Origin: Planctomycetota bacterium
GTDB taxonomy: Bacteria; Planctomycetota; Planctomycetia; Gemmatales; Gemmataceae
NCBI GenBank assembly: GCA_016191165.1
Contig: JACPPF010000059.1
Coordinates: forward strand, 1 to 61,763
DNA length: 61,763 nt
Direction of reading: 5' to 3'
Numbering within the stretch: position 1 is the stretch's first letter; every line of letters begins with the position of its first letter. This document shows, in pieces, positions 47,905 to 57,068 of the stretch. The translations under genes and the position numbers were made by a program. The notes under the pieces are model-generated. The model saw only the letters and a program-made list of their open reading frames with translations, was not told where the DNA came from and did no database searches.

Positions 47905-48463
47905 GATCGCTCCCAACGGTCCTTTTCCACGTTAGGCGAAAAATGCCTGACGTGCAACCTGTAACCGAAAATTCGTTCCGGGATTTCGTTCCTTGAATGC
48001 GAATTGTGTTGGTGACGCCGATTGGCACACTTATCCGCCCCCAAAAGAGAGACTGGTTCCGATGCATCGCTTGGAGAATAACACACAAACCGCGAGCCGC
48101 CGGCCTTGTCCCGGCCACGAACCAGGCCGAATCGAGATGCATGGCCGGGACAAGCGCGGCGGCTCGCTGCACCCTGCACGTGAACCAAGCCGACTTCTCG
48201 TGAGACGCGGGTAGTATCCAAAATGGGAATTTTGGCGAGGTCACGGTGACCCCGGCTGTCACCGCGACTTGATTACGCCATCCTTTTTCACGCCGAACGT
48301 GCCACGCAAATGAACAAATGAACCGGATTTGGGAAATGTGCTCGCACCATTGGTCCATTTTCGGTAGGATGATCCCGGTCCGTTCGCCCCGAATTTCGCG
48401 CAAGACACGCCGGTTGCCGCGTTCCTGATTTGAACAGAGTACATTCGCGCAAGGAACCTCGCC
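47905..48463. other. Non-coding stretch between divergent genes
   Basis: About 560 bp separate the divergent CvpA and small secreted-protein genes. Apart from the palindromic element at 48092-48167, I find no gene-like frame. Promoters for both flanking genes should lie here, but none is clear. Confidence 0.5.
48092..48167. repeat. Inverted repeat, family A
   Basis: Imperfect 27-bp arms (48092-48118 and 48141-48167) share the GAGCCGCCGG.CTTGTCCCGG core with the perfect element at 434-507, 47.6 kb away. The loop is 22 nt. Mismatches between the arms suggest an older copy. Confidence 0.82.
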
Positions 48464-48847
48464 ATGAAACACGCTCTAACTGCCTTTGCTGCAATAGGAT
48501 GCGTAGTTTTTCTGGCCGTGCCATCTGGGCAAGCTCAGAACCCAAATACGGCGACAATCGGCTTTACGAACCGTTCGGATGTTCCAGTTATCGTGAAAGG
48601 CTACACGCTGGTCAACGGCGTTCAGCGTGGCGGGCCGGTTCTGGTGATGAAACCCAACGGGGGACGGGCGTTTGAAACAAATGTGCCGATTGGACTGCGG
48701 CTCTACACGATTTACGATCCCAACAATCCAGCCCGTATTCTACTGAAGGACCATGTCGTGCCGATTCGGACCCGCGCGGTGTTGCTCGCGATCGTTCCCT
48801 CCCCGACCAATCCGACCCAGTTGACCATCGTTCTGGATCGACGCTGA
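48464..48847 (+). CDS. Small secreted hypothetical protein
   Basis: The 127-residue protein has a signal peptide (about 1-24, ending GQAQ). A compact beta-rich domain follows (TATIGFTNRSDVPVIVKGYT, LRLYTIYDPNNP, QLTIVLDRR). No family recognised. A terminator follows 40 bp after the stop, so it is a single-gene unit. Confidence 0.75.
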   Translation: MKHALTAFAAIGCVVFLAVPSGQAQNPNTATIGFTNRSDVPVIVKGYTLVNGVQRGGPVLVMKPNGGRAFETNVPIGLRLYTIYDPNNPARILLKDHVVPIRTRAVLLAIVPSPTNPTQLTIVLDRR

Positions 48848-48886
48848 ACCCGCGAACCCGGGTTTGCATTAGAAAAACTTGTCTGA

Positions 48887-48915
48887 ACCGGCGTACCAAC
48901 GTCGGTTTTTTTGTT
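48887..48915 (+). terminator. Rho-independent terminator
   Basis: An 8-bp stem (ACCGGCGT with ACGTCGGT, one G-T pair) and a 4-nt loop are followed by a run of T. It lies 40 bp after the stop of the small secreted-protein gene. Confidence 0.75.
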
Positions 48916-49058
48916 TGGTGATTGCAGGGTGCTGAAAAGTTCGTTAGATTGACTCGATGCGCCATCGCGTTCGATGAACACTGCTGTTTGGCGATTGCTG
49001 CCAGTACCAGGGGCCAACCGGCACAACCTCGCCTTCCCGCCGAGAATTTCGAGCGAAC

Positions 49059-50618
49059 ATGAATCAACCCACGGAAAAACCCACCAGCGTGCGCTTTGGC
49101 GTGTTGGGGTTTGCGTGCGTCCTGTCGATGATCACCTACCTGGACCGCGTCAGCTTCGGCACCGTGGCAACCAATATCCAGGGCGAGTTCGGGCTTTCCG
49201 AGAGCGAGAAGGGCTGGCTGTTTACCGCGTTCGCCTTCGCCTATGCGGTTTTTGAAGTTCCGACGGGCTGGCTGGGTGATCGCTTCGGCGCCCGCAACAC
49301 GCTGATTCGGATCGTCCTGTGGTGGTCCGTGTTCACGGCGCTCACGGGATCGATCTATCCGACGCCGGGATCGGTTGTCGCATTCGGTTTGATGTTGACG
49401 ATCCGCTTCCTCTTTGGCGTGGGGGAGGCGGGCGCCTATCCCAACATCGCGCGCGCCCTGCACAACTGGTTTCCCTTTGGCGAGCGTGGTTTCGCCAAGG
49501 GCGCGGTGTGGATGGCAGGACGTCTGGCGGGCGGCCTTACCGCATTCCTCGTCTACGCCCTGATTTTTCAGACCACGGACGCCACGGGTCAGAAAACCGA
49601 GCACTGGCGGCATGTCTTCTATGTTTTCGGCGCCCTGGGCGTGGTTTGGTGCGGATGCTGGTGGTGGTGGTATCGCGATCGCCCGGAAGAAAAGCCGGGC
49701 GTCAATCAGGCGGAGATTGATTTGATCCGCGGCGTCATCCCCGCGGAGCCGGATACCGCGAGTCGCCATGCTATTCAGGCGGGCGACCCCCAACCAGGCC
49801 GGAGCGCAAGCGACGTGTTCGAAGGCCCGCCGCCGATCCCGCCGCGGCCGCTTCCGCCGCCACAGGTACACGAACCTTTGCGTGTTCCCTGGTTGACGCT
49901 GTTATCGAACCTCAATCTCTGGATCCTGTGTTTGATGTACTTCTGCGCCGCCTACGGGTGGTATCTCAACATCACGTATCTTCCTGGCTACTTGAAAGAA
50001 CAGCTGGGCATCGAGCGCGGCACGGAGAAATGGACCGGGCAATTCTGGATCGCCGGGCTGATGGCCGGCCTGCCCCTGCTGGTGGGCGCGGTTTCCTGTC
50101 TCCTGGGCGGATACCTGACCGACCTGTTCATCAAACGGACCGGGAATCGCAAGTGGGGCCGGCGCCTGTTCGGCGTGATCGGGCACGGGTTGTGTGCATG
50201 TTGCTTTTTCGTCGCCCTCGCCTTCATGACGAATCCGTGGGCGTTCGTCTTGCTGATTGCGTTTGCGGCGTTTTGGAACGATCTCACCATGGGCTCGTCC
50301 TGGGCTAGTTGCCTGGACATCGGAAAGCGTTATTCGGGCATCGTCGCGGGCTGCATGAACACCATCGGCAATCTGGGGGGCGCTCTGGCTGGCATCCTCA
50401 CGGGGAAGATTCTGGACTGGCATACCGGCACGCTCACGCGCGGGACCGAGGGCGCCGTCACGGGTTTTGTCGAGCAGATTCCGTTTGAGTCGGCAAAAGC
50501 AGACGGTTGGATCGTCAATATCTCGCTTTTCGGCGCCGCGTATGTGTTGGCGGTCCTGTGCTGGTTGAGGTTTGATGCCACCAAGCCGGTTGTGCCGGAG
50601 GAAAACGAGCCGCATTGA
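49059..50618 (+). CDS. Major facilitator superfamily transporter
   Basis: The 519-residue protein has twelve predicted spans and the MFS loop motif GWLGDRFGARNTLIR between spans 2 and 3. The overall pattern, ITYLDRVSFGTVATNIQGEF, resembles anion:cation symporters of the ACS family (hexuronate or phthalate-like permeases). The central cytoplasmic loop is long and Pro-rich (about residues 232-275). That loop contains a stretch resembling the GCCGGA-GCG-AAGCGAC repeat core, possibly another translated repeat remnant. The substrate is unknown, probably an organic acid. Confidence 0.9.
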   Translation: MNQPTEKPTSVRFGVLGFACVLSMITYLDRVSFGTVATNIQGEFGLSESEKGWLFTAFAFAYAVFEVPTGWLGDRFGARNTLIRIVLWWSVFTALTGSIYPTPGSVVAFGLMLTIRFLFGVGEAGAYPNIARALHNWFPFGERGFAKGAVWMAGRLAGGLTAFLVYALIFQTTDATGQKTEHWRHVFYVFGALGVVWCGCWWWWYRDRPEEKPGVNQAEIDLIRGVIPAEPDTASRHAIQAGDPQPGRSASDVFEGPPPIPPRPLPPPQVHEPLRVPWLTLLSNLNLWILCLMYFCAAYGWYLNITYLPGYLKEQLGIERGTEKWTGQFWIAGLMAGLPLLVGAVSCLLGGYLTDLFIKRTGNRKWGRRLFGVIGHGLCACCFFVALAFMTNPWAFVLLIAFAAFWNDLTMGSSWASCLDIGKRYSGIVAGCMNTIGNLGGALAGILTGKILDWHTGTLTRGTEGAVTGFVEQIPFESAKADGWIVNISLFGAAYVLAVLCWLRFDATKPVVPEENEPH

Positions 50619-50756
50619 CCGTTCCCGCCTGTTCTTTTTCTCGAATCGAGCGTAAAATAGAGCAATAATCCCAGAGGTGCGTGCGGCGGACTACTGGGCC
50701 AAACACTTTTCTCCGATGGGTTTATTTCTTATACCCTCGGATCTGGAGCGTGAATC

Positions 50757-51140
50757 ATGGCCAAAGGCGCGGGAAAAGCGCGAAAGAAACTCCCCAAGGC
50801 ACTCGCCGTTGTCAACGCGGACAACTGCACCGGTTGTGAAGCCTGTGTCGAGGTCTGTCCCGTGGACTGCATTTACAAAGTCCCGGGCGAGGATCTGGCC
50901 ACCCTGCAAAGCTTCGTCGACATCGACCTCGAACGCTGTATCGGCTGCGACCTTTGTGAGCGTTGGTGCCCGTGGGACGCCATCGAAATGATCAAACCAA
51001 CGCAAATCGCCGACGCGGTCGCCGTCAAGGGTGGACCCCCGGCGTATGTCGCCGGCAATCAAGACAAACTCAATACCGTCGCCCGTTCCATACAAGACCT
51101 GGCCCTGGAGCTAGCCGCTGCGGCTCCGGCCAAGAAATGA
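50757..51140 (+). CDS. 4Fe-4S ferredoxin
   Basis: The 127-residue protein has two 4Fe-4S cluster motifs (CTGCEACVEVCPVDC and CIGCDLCERWCPWD) in a double-cluster ferredoxin fold. A basic N-terminus precedes them and an Ala/Lys-rich tail follows. It is an electron carrier; the partner is not evident from its neighbours. It precedes the surface-protein gene by 22 bp, but a functional link is unlikely. Confidence 0.92.
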   Translation: MAKGAGKARKKLPKALAVVNADNCTGCEACVEVCPVDCIYKVPGEDLATLQSFVDIDLERCIGCDLCERWCPWDAIEMIKPTQIADAVAVKGGPPAYVAGNQDKLNTVARSIQDLALELAAAAPAKK

Positions 51141-51162
51141 CTTTTTTGAAAAAGGGAAATCC

Positions 51163-52794
51163 ATGTACGCCTTCACGTCCCGCTTGCGTCGCTTCGCTTC
51201 CTCGCTGTTCACCTTGGCCGGGCCGACTTCTCGCCCGACGCCGCCAAATCGGCGCTTTGTGCCATGGGTCGAGCAGTTCGAGGCTCGCATTACGCCGGCG
51301 ACCAAGATCATCGACAACGGTACGGTCGCCGTCGTCATTGATATCATGCCCACGGTGCAGGAGAACCCCGTGGACGTCTACTACAACGGGAATTTCGTCG
51401 GCCAGGCGAATGTCATTGGGGGCTTTCAAAAAACGCCAGGAAAAAACAGCTACCCGCAAGTCTGGGCGCAAATCGCCAACGGCGCCAGCCGGGGCACGTA
51501 CATGAAAAGCGATGGCACGACCGGCCCGTTCACCACGTCCGTCGTGGATAGCTTCGGGTTCCAGACCGATGACGATCACTTCGTCTACCCCACCGTGACC
51601 CGTTTCGACATCGCTTTTTCCAAAAACGTCACGACGGTTACCGCGACGACCAACCTCGGGAACTTCGCCACGCAAACCGTCACGACCGTGCATCCTCTCG
51701 CCAAAATCGGGCAGACCGACTGGACCTCGACCATGACGTTTACCGTCAACCAAAAAATCGTGTTGAACAGCGACGTGGTCGGCAACGATGCCTTGCGCGG
51801 CCCGACCATCTCGACCATGTTCACCGGCCAGGGCTACGATGCCAACGTCATCAACTGGAAGGATCCCTACGGCGTCTTGCAACAGACCCGCCTCAACGCA
51901 AGCACGAACCGTGACGACTACGTCTTCACCGCAGCACAGACCCTGGGCACCTATTACGCCGCCACCAACGAACCGGGTTCGCCGGTCAATGTTGGCGGCC
52001 CTACCACTCAGGTCACCATTCAGAACGCCAAGGTCACTTATCCCGGCCAGGCGGCGGGCCCGCTGGTCTCCAACTTCCAGGCGTACCTGGCCGATGGGAC
52101 CATCAGTGATGACACCCTCAGCATCTGGCCCGAACTCACCAACGTGCCCACGACGTTGAGCGTGGGCACGGTGTTGACGATGACGGTCAAGCAAACCGCG
52201 ATTCGGCCGGCGACGATGACAAACCTGTTGTCGGCCCCCATGATGATCGCGCCGACGACCATCAGCCAGGACGGGATGCCGACCATCGGCTGGTCGTCCG
52301 TCTTCGGCGCCGACCACTATCAATTGAAGGTCATTCGCGCCGGCACGACCGCGCCGGTCATCAATCAGACCGCCTTGTTCGGAAACGAATATGCGGTGCC
52401 CACGGCCTTGCGCCAGGGGAAATACAACGTTTACCTGCGCACCTTCAACTCCGCCGGCAAGGCCGGGCCGTGGAGCGCCGTCAAGACCTTCACCGTGGAC
52501 TACCCCCTGGCCGCCGTGCCCGTGGTGACCAGCCCCACGGCCAATCAGGTCGTCAACACGCTCTTCCCCACCATCACCTGGAACGGTAATGCCGTCGGGT
52601 TCCAGGTCCGCATCGACGATCTCACCAGCGGCGTGAACGGCGTGGTGTTACAGAAGAACCTGACGGACGACAGTTACACGGTGACCAAGCCGCTCAAGGC
52701 CAATCACCTTTACCGCGTGCAGGTCCGCAGCGTCAATGAAGCCGGCGAGGTCTCCGCCTGGAGCAACGGCATCAGGTTCACCGTGACGGCCTAG
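51163..52794 (+). CDS. Secreted surface protein with fibronectin type III-like domains
   Basis: The 543-residue protein has a basic N-terminus with a degenerate planctomycete export motif (VEQFEARITPA, compare VERLEDRLSPS in the protein at 24103). A long beta-rich region follows, then two C-terminal fibronectin type III-like repeats (NVYLRTFNSAGKAGPWSAVK and YRVQVRSVNEAGEVSAWSNG). A role in the cell surface or matrix is inferred. No anchoring motif is visible at the end. Confidence 0.78.
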   Translation: MYAFTSRLRRFASSLFTLAGPTSRPTPPNRRFVPWVEQFEARITPATKIIDNGTVAVVIDIMPTVQENPVDVYYNGNFVGQANVIGGFQKTPGKNSYPQVWAQIANGASRGTYMKSDGTTGPFTTSVVDSFGFQTDDDHFVYPTVTRFDIAFSKNVTTVTATTNLGNFATQTVTTVHPLAKIGQTDWTSTMTFTVNQKIVLNSDVVGNDALRGPTISTMFTGQGYDANVINWKDPYGVLQQTRLNASTNRDDYVFTAAQTLGTYYAATNEPGSPVNVGGPTTQVTIQNAKVTYPGQAAGPLVSNFQAYLADGTISDDTLSIWPELTNVPTTLSVGTVLTMTVKQTAIRPATMTNLLSAPMMIAPTTISQDGMPTIGWSSVFGADHYQLKVIRAGTTAPVINQTALFGNEYAVPTALRQGKYNVYLRTFNSAGKAGPWSAVKTFTVDYPLAAVPVVTSPTANQVVNTLFPTITWNGNAVGFQVRIDDLTSGVNGVVLQKNLTDDSYTVTKPLKANHLYRVQVRSVNEAGEVSAWSNGIRFTVTA

Positions 52795-52831
52795 CGCCTG
52801 ATCGGTCGCTGGCTCGCTCGTTCGAGTGGCT

Positions 52832-52942
52832 TTGCTACGCAATTGTAGGTCAGGCTTTCCAGCCTGACGCGAAGCGTCCCTTTTCAAGTAACATGGGCTA
52901 CGCTGTCAGGCTAGAAAGCCTGACCTACGAAATACGTAGCAA
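52832..52942. repeat. Composite inverted repeat, family E
   Basis: Inner arms 52845-52868 and 52905-52928 (core GTAGGTCAGGCTTTC) are 24-bp near-perfect reverse complements. Outer arms TTGCTACG (52832-52839) and CGTAGCAA (52935-52942) extend the palindrome. It lies in the 260-bp gap after the surface-protein gene. Confidence 0.85.
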
Positions 52943-52950
52943 CGCTCCTT

Positions 52951-53007
52951 CGAGCCGGAAGCGTGCGCGACGGATTTCTTCCATCCGTTGGTTACGCTCC
53001 CGGCTCG
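52951..53007. repeat. Inverted repeat, family C (degenerate)
   Basis: Arms 52951-52973 and 52985-53007 share the CGAGCCGGAAGCGTGCG core with several mismatches. It is the third copy of family C in the window, directly next to the family E element. Confidence 0.7.
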
Positions 53008-53054
53008 TGGCCAATATACAGCTTGGTGTTCGCATCTCAGTGCAGGGTTCTGCC

Positions 53055-53501
53055 ATGTCGTTACGAGCTGCCGCCATCGTCTGGTTGTTGATCGCCATGT
53101 TCATGGGTTTGATCACCTTGCTTGTCGTGGCGGGCGGCGCGATTGCCATTTGGCACACACATGACAAGGTCACCGTTCTCGAACAAAAGAACAAGAAAAA
53201 TCAGGACGAGGCCAACGAGCTGGAGGCGCGAGCCAGGAAAGGACCGGTCAATTTCGCCCGCCTGCGCGATTTACGAAACATGCTGGAGGTCGATGTGCCC
53301 GCCGCGAACGAGGCAAGGCAGGAGCGGTTCTACGCCATCGGGGTCTTGATTTCCAGCGTCGTGCCCGCGCTGATGACGTTGCCGTTTTTCACCATGTTCC
53401 TTGTGAAATGGCTAAAGGCCCGCGCCGCGGCGAAAAAGGCAGCCGCGAAGGAAGAGGAAAACGCACCCCCCGAGCCAGGCCCCGCCAAGGAACAAGACTG
53501 A
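53055..53501 (+). CDS. Small membrane protein with coiled coil
   Basis: The 148-residue protein has a first membrane span at about 5-30 (AIVWLLIAMFMGLITLLVV). A charged coiled coil follows (KVTVLEQKNKKNQDEANELE), then a second span (AIGVLISSVVPALMTLPFFT) and a Lys/Ala/Pro-rich tail. No family recognised. The ATG at 53055 is the first that avoids the upstream repeats. Confidence 0.65.
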   Translation: MSLRAAAIVWLLIAMFMGLITLLVVAGGAIAIWHTHDKVTVLEQKNKKNQDEANELEARARKGPVNFARLRDLRNMLEVDVPAANEARQERFYAIGVLISSVVPALMTLPFFTMFLVKWLKARAAAKKAAAKEEENAPPEPGPAKEQD

Positions 53502-53528
53502 CCAACCAGGAAGTATCGAGCAAGCTTT

Positions 53529-54890
53529 CTAAAGAAGTTGGCGAATCGGCGCGCCGTGATAAAGGACGGGCACGGGCCGGCCGACGGCGTCGGTCAGGGT
53601 GTGGTGAATATCGATGCCGAGATGCCGATAGATGGTGGCTAACAAGTCCTGCGGCGTGACCGGCGCGTCGGTTGGGTATTCGCCGCGCGCGTTGGTGGCG
53701 CCAACGACTTGTCCCATGCGGAGACCGCCGCCGGCGATCAACGCGCTGTAGGCGTCAGGCCAATGGTCGCGGCCAATCGAGTTGTCCGGCGGACCGGTGC
53801 GAATGCGTGGCGTGCGGCCGAACTCGCCGACGACCACAACGAGAATCTTGCGATCCAGGTCGCGCTGGTGGATGTCGTCGATGAGGGCCGCCACCGACTG
53901 ATCGAAATAGGGAAAGCGCGTCTCCATGTACTGGGCGAAATGGCCGGGCCGCATGGCGTTGCCGGGGTGATCGTCCCAGTTGGTGAACTCCGGCCCGTTG
54001 CGCGGGGTGTTGGCGATGACGCTGATCACCGCGGTGCCCGCTTCCGCGAGTCGGCGCGCGAGCAGGCACGATTGGCCCCACAAGTGTCGGCCATAGGAAT
54101 CGCGCAGCGCCGGCGTTTCCTGCTGCAAATCGAAGGCGCTGGCAACCGCCGGGCTGGTCAGCACTTCAAAGGCCTGCGCGTGAAATTGATCGAGGGCGTT
54201 GTGAGCGTCGTGGCGGTCCCGCGTGGAACGCAGCCCGTCGAACTGCCGCAGCAGTCGGCGGCGGTTCTCCAGGTCGCGCGGGCTTTGCCCACGCAGCGAT
54301 ATCTGCGGCATCGTCCAGCCAGGCCGCGACGGGTCGCCCGTGCTCACGGCTTGATACGACGAACCCAGGTACATCGGCCTGGTCATGTGGAACGTGTTCG
54401 GCATCGAGACATATTGCGGCAGCGCGGCAGGATGGGGCCCGCGCAGCCGGCTGGTGATCATGCCAAAATCCGGATGCTCGCTGCGGGCTGTCGAGGTTGG
54501 ATCGAGCACGGTCGGCTCCTTGCCGGTCAGCGTCGTGATCGAGCCGTCGTTGTGAATATTCACCTTGTGCGTCATGGACCGGATCAGGCTGAACTTGTTG
54601 GCAATCCGGGCGTGCCTCGGCAGGTGTTCGCATATCGACATGCCGGCCACGCGCGTCGAGATCGGGCGAAACACACTGCGCATCTGCTCGGGGCCGTCGG
54701 GTTTTAAGTCGTAGGTTTCCAGATGACTCGCGCCGCCAATGCAGTAGACGAGGATCACCGACGTGTCGGGCACGGCCGGGCGCTGTTGCGCCCGGAGGAC
54801 ATTTGCCAAGCCGAGACCGCCCAGGGCGAGGCCGCCGATGCGCAGAAACTCGCGGCGGTCGAAAAGATGATGAGGGCTGGGTGAAGTCAT
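53529..54890 (-). CDS. DUF1501 secreted protein (copy C)
   Basis: The 453-residue DUF1501 protein has a twin-arginine signal (DRREFLRIGGLALGGLGLAN). The family core follows: SVILVYCIGGASHLETYDLK, RILVVVVGEFGRTPRIRTG-like residues and GRDHWPDAYSALIAGGGLRM. It is not next to a PSD1 gene and is only distantly related to copies A and B. The start at 54890 gives MTSPSPHHLFDRREF; a longer start 15 codons upstream is less likely. Confidence 0.92.
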   Translation of the reverse strand: MTSPSPHHLFDRREFLRIGGLALGGLGLANVLRAQQRPAVPDTSVILVYCIGGASHLETYDLKPDGPEQMRSVFRPISTRVAGMSICEHLPRHARIANKFSLIRSMTHKVNIHNDGSITTLTGKEPTVLDPTSTARSEHPDFGMITSRLRGPHPAALPQYVSMPNTFHMTRPMYLGSSYQAVSTGDPSRPGWTMPQISLRGQSPRDLENRRRLLRQFDGLRSTRDRHDAHNALDQFHAQAFEVLTSPAVASAFDLQQETPALRDSYGRHLWGQSCLLARRLAEAGTAVISVIANTPRNGPEFTNWDDHPGNAMRPGHFAQYMETRFPYFDQSVAALIDDIHQRDLDRKILVVVVGEFGRTPRIRTGPPDNSIGRDHWPDAYSALIAGGGLRMGQVVGATNARGEYPTDAPVTPQDLLATIYRHLGIDIHHTLTDAVGRPVPVLYHGAPIRQLL

Positions 54891-54986
54891 GGCCTGGAGT
54901 TCCAACCGAGGGTCACTCGCAATACCTTTTGACATAGCATACCCGCTCTTCCGCCGCTCGCCAAGTCGTTTCCCCGCGCGCCAGCG

Positions 54987-55268
54987 TCAATCGTCCGAAT
55001 TGCGGATCGTCTCCAGGCGAATCGCAGCGGCGAGGAGTTTCTTGACAACGGCGATGTCCGCTTCCTCGACTCCCTCGCGGCGCCAGTAGCGGCGTTCCAG
55101 CGCATCGAGCAAGTGTTCCCACATTTCGCGGGTCGGTTCCAGGCCGTGCGTCCACTCGCCACGCTTTTGCAGCTTCCAGCGGAATTTCCAGACGCCGGCA
55201 AAGCGCGCGGCGCCCAGGTACCGGCGTTTGCCCGTGGCGGGATCGACGTCGTGCCATTTGATTTCCAT
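54987..55268 (-). CDS. Small hypothetical protein
   Basis: The 93-residue protein begins MEIKWHDVDPATGKRRYLGA and contains EPTREMWEHLLDALERRYWR, then a helical C-terminus. No family recognised. It lies 3 bp after the RluA gene on the same strand, so it is probably part of that transcript. Its aromatic and charged composition looks like a real protein. Confidence 0.65.
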   Translation of the reverse strand: MEIKWHDVDPATGKRRYLGAARFAGVWKFRWKLQKRGEWTHGLEPTREMWEHLLDALERRYWRREGVEEADIAVVKKLLAAAIRLETIRNSDD

Positions 55269-55271
55269 GAT

Positions 55272-56234
55272 TCATTGACTCCCGCGCAGGCGTTCGAGCA
55301 ATTCGCGCAGATCGGGAGGCGCCGGCATGTCCCAGTGCATCACCTCTTCGGTGATCGGGTGCGTGAAACCCAGCTCGACCGCATGAAGCGCCAGACGCGG
55401 CGCGCCACTGGCGTCGGCGGGCGCCCCCGGGCGATGGTAAACGCGATCGCCACACACCGGATGGCCCAGTTCGGCGAGGTGAATACGAATCTGATGCGTG
55501 CGTCCCGTTTCCAGCCGGCATGAAAGCAAGGTGTAGTCGCGAAGTCGCTCCTCGACCGTCACATGGGTGATGGCATCCTTGCCGGCATTCTTCAGCGTGG
55601 TGCTGCCGCGTTTGCCATCGCCGCGATCGCGGATGAGCGTACTGCGGATCGTCTGCGGCGTGACGATGCCCGGAACGAGGGCGAGGTAGCGGCGCGTCAC
55701 GGTGTGCCGGCGAAATTGCAAGCCAAGCCCGCGCTCCGCCTCGACGGTGCGGGCGAACACGACGAGCCCGCTTGTCTCCTTGTCGAGCCGTTGCACGATG
55801 CGCAGGCGTGGGCGGGGGTCGTGCTTCTTGCGTGGCAAACTCATCCCAACCTGGCGCATGACCAGATCGTCGAGAGTCAGAACAAGGAGGCGGCGCCCTT
55901 CGAGCCAATCGCGCTCGGCGGGATGGCGCACGGTTGAGATGCCGGCGGGTTTTTCGACGACAATGAGGTGCTCGTCGATATACCGGATCGGGATCTGATC
56001 GAGGAGCGTGGTCGGCAGTTTGTCGGCGCGCGGCAGGACTTCAACAAGATCGCTAGCCTTGAGCCGGCGCGCGTCGTCAAGCCAGAGTTCCCCATTGATC
56101 CGCACCCGGCGAGCCGCGACGAGCTTGCGCGCCTGCGCCCAGCTATGGCTGGGAAGCCAAAAGCGCAGGCACGCGGCGAGAGTCTTGCCGGCTTGCTCTG
56201 AGAGAACAACGTGGGATTGTGCTGGGATGGTCAT
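55272..56234 (-). CDS. RluA-family pseudouridine synthase
   Basis: The 320-residue protein has an N-terminal S4 RNA-binding region (RKLVAARRVRINGELWLDDA). The catalytic domain has QRLDKETSGLVVFA with the catalytic Asp at about residue 151, ETGRTHQIRIHLAELGHPVC and the C-terminal LALHAVELGFTHP. It isomerises uridine in rRNA or tRNA; the exact site is unknown. Its ATG overlaps the stop of the upstream Uma2 gene (ATGA), so the two are translationally coupled. Confidence 0.93.
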   Translation of the reverse strand: MTIPAQSHVVLSEQAGKTLAACLRFWLPSHSWAQARKLVAARRVRINGELWLDDARRLKASDLVEVLPRADKLPTTLLDQIPIRYIDEHLIVVEKPAGISTVRHPAERDWLEGRRLLVLTLDDLVMRQVGMSLPRKKHDPRPRLRIVQRLDKETSGLVVFARTVEAERGLGLQFRRHTVTRRYLALVPGIVTPQTIRSTLIRDRGDGKRGSTTLKNAGKDAITHVTVEERLRDYTLLSCRLETGRTHQIRIHLAELGHPVCGDRVYHRPGAPADASGAPRLALHAVELGFTHPITEEVMHWDMPAPPDLRELLERLRGSQ

Positions 56235-56971
56235 GCTCCGTTTCGCCGCCGGTGTTTCTCGATTTCATGGCGAAGCCGTTCGACCTCTCGCTCGGCGCTA
56301 TCGGCACGTTCCTTTTCCTGTTCGGCGCGTTGTGTTTCCTGTTCGGCGCGTTGTGTTTCCTGTTCGGCGCGTTGTGCTTCCCGATCGGCGCGCTCCTGGG
56401 TCGTCGGTAAATATTTCCGAGTGACAGGATCGTAGAGCAACAAATGGCGACCAGATGCCTCCAGGTGAAGCCCAATGATCTGGCTCGGCAAACGTCCATT
56501 CACGGGAACGATTGGCACGTAGTCGCCTTGAACGAGCCGATATCCCTTGAGTTGAGGATGCAAATAGTCACCAAATGGATCGAACATGAAATACTCGTCC
56601 ACCTTCAGAATGTCGCGGTAAAGGATGAATTTACCGGCCGTGTCCTCATTGCGAGTGGACTCCGATGTCACCTCCGTGATCCATTTCAGGCGCTTGCGTT
56701 CCTTCCAGATCAGATAGTTCTTGCGCAATTTCTTGGCCGCGCCAGGCACGACAAAGACATCGGGCGCCACGTGTTTGCGCCGGTTGCCTTTCTCATAGAA
56801 AACCAGCAAATCGCCCGACACATACGTCTTCGGATCGTCTGCATACCAATAGTTGAGCCGATCGATCAGATCGACGATCAGGACGCGATGAAAATCGGTC
56901 TCGGCCATGGGCTTACCATCCGAAGTGGGGTAATCGATTTTGTTCGGTTTCTTTTTCGCGATGACGGCCAC
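56231..56971 (-). CDS. Uma2-family protein with coiled-coil tail
   Basis: The 246-residue protein has a Uma2-like core (HVAPDVFVVPGAAKK, LKWITEVTSESTRNEDT, KFILYRDILKVDEYFMFDPF). A helical tail holds the repeated heptad unit AEQETQR. The tail is encoded by a 21-bp tandem repeat (56315-56377). Uma2 proteins with such a coiled-coil end are common in cyanobacteria and planctomycetes. It precedes and overlaps the RluA gene. Confidence 0.9.
   Translation of the reverse strand: MAVIAKKKPNKIDYPTSDGKPMAETDFHRVLIVDLIDRLNYWYADDPKTYVSGDLLVFYEKGNRRKHVAPDVFVVPGAAKKLRKNYLIWKERKRLKWITEVTSESTRNEDTAGKFILYRDILKVDEYFMFDPFGDYLHPQLKGYRLVQGDYVPIVPVNGRLPSQIIGLHLEASGRHLLLYDPVTRKYLPTTQERADREAQRAEQETQRAEQETQRAEQEKERADSAEREVERLRHEIEKHRRRNGA
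56315..56377 (-). repeat. 21-bp tandem repeat in the Uma2 tail
   Basis: Three consecutive 21-bp units (56315-56335, 56336-56356, 56357-56377) differ by only one base. They encode seven-residue heptads, so copy-number change by slippage would lengthen or shorten the coiled coil without a frameshift. Confidence 0.9.
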
Positions 56972-57068
56972 GGTCGTTCTCCGCTAAACTGCCAAACCCA
57001 TCCCAGGGGTTCGCTGCGCTTGCCCTTGGGCTTCTTCGGGATATTTTCTCAAAAACGAACATCCGTGT

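Noticed and set aside
56315-56377. Short regularly repeated units suggesting a CRISPR array
   Set aside because: The units are directly adjacent without spacers and encode heptads of a coiled coil.
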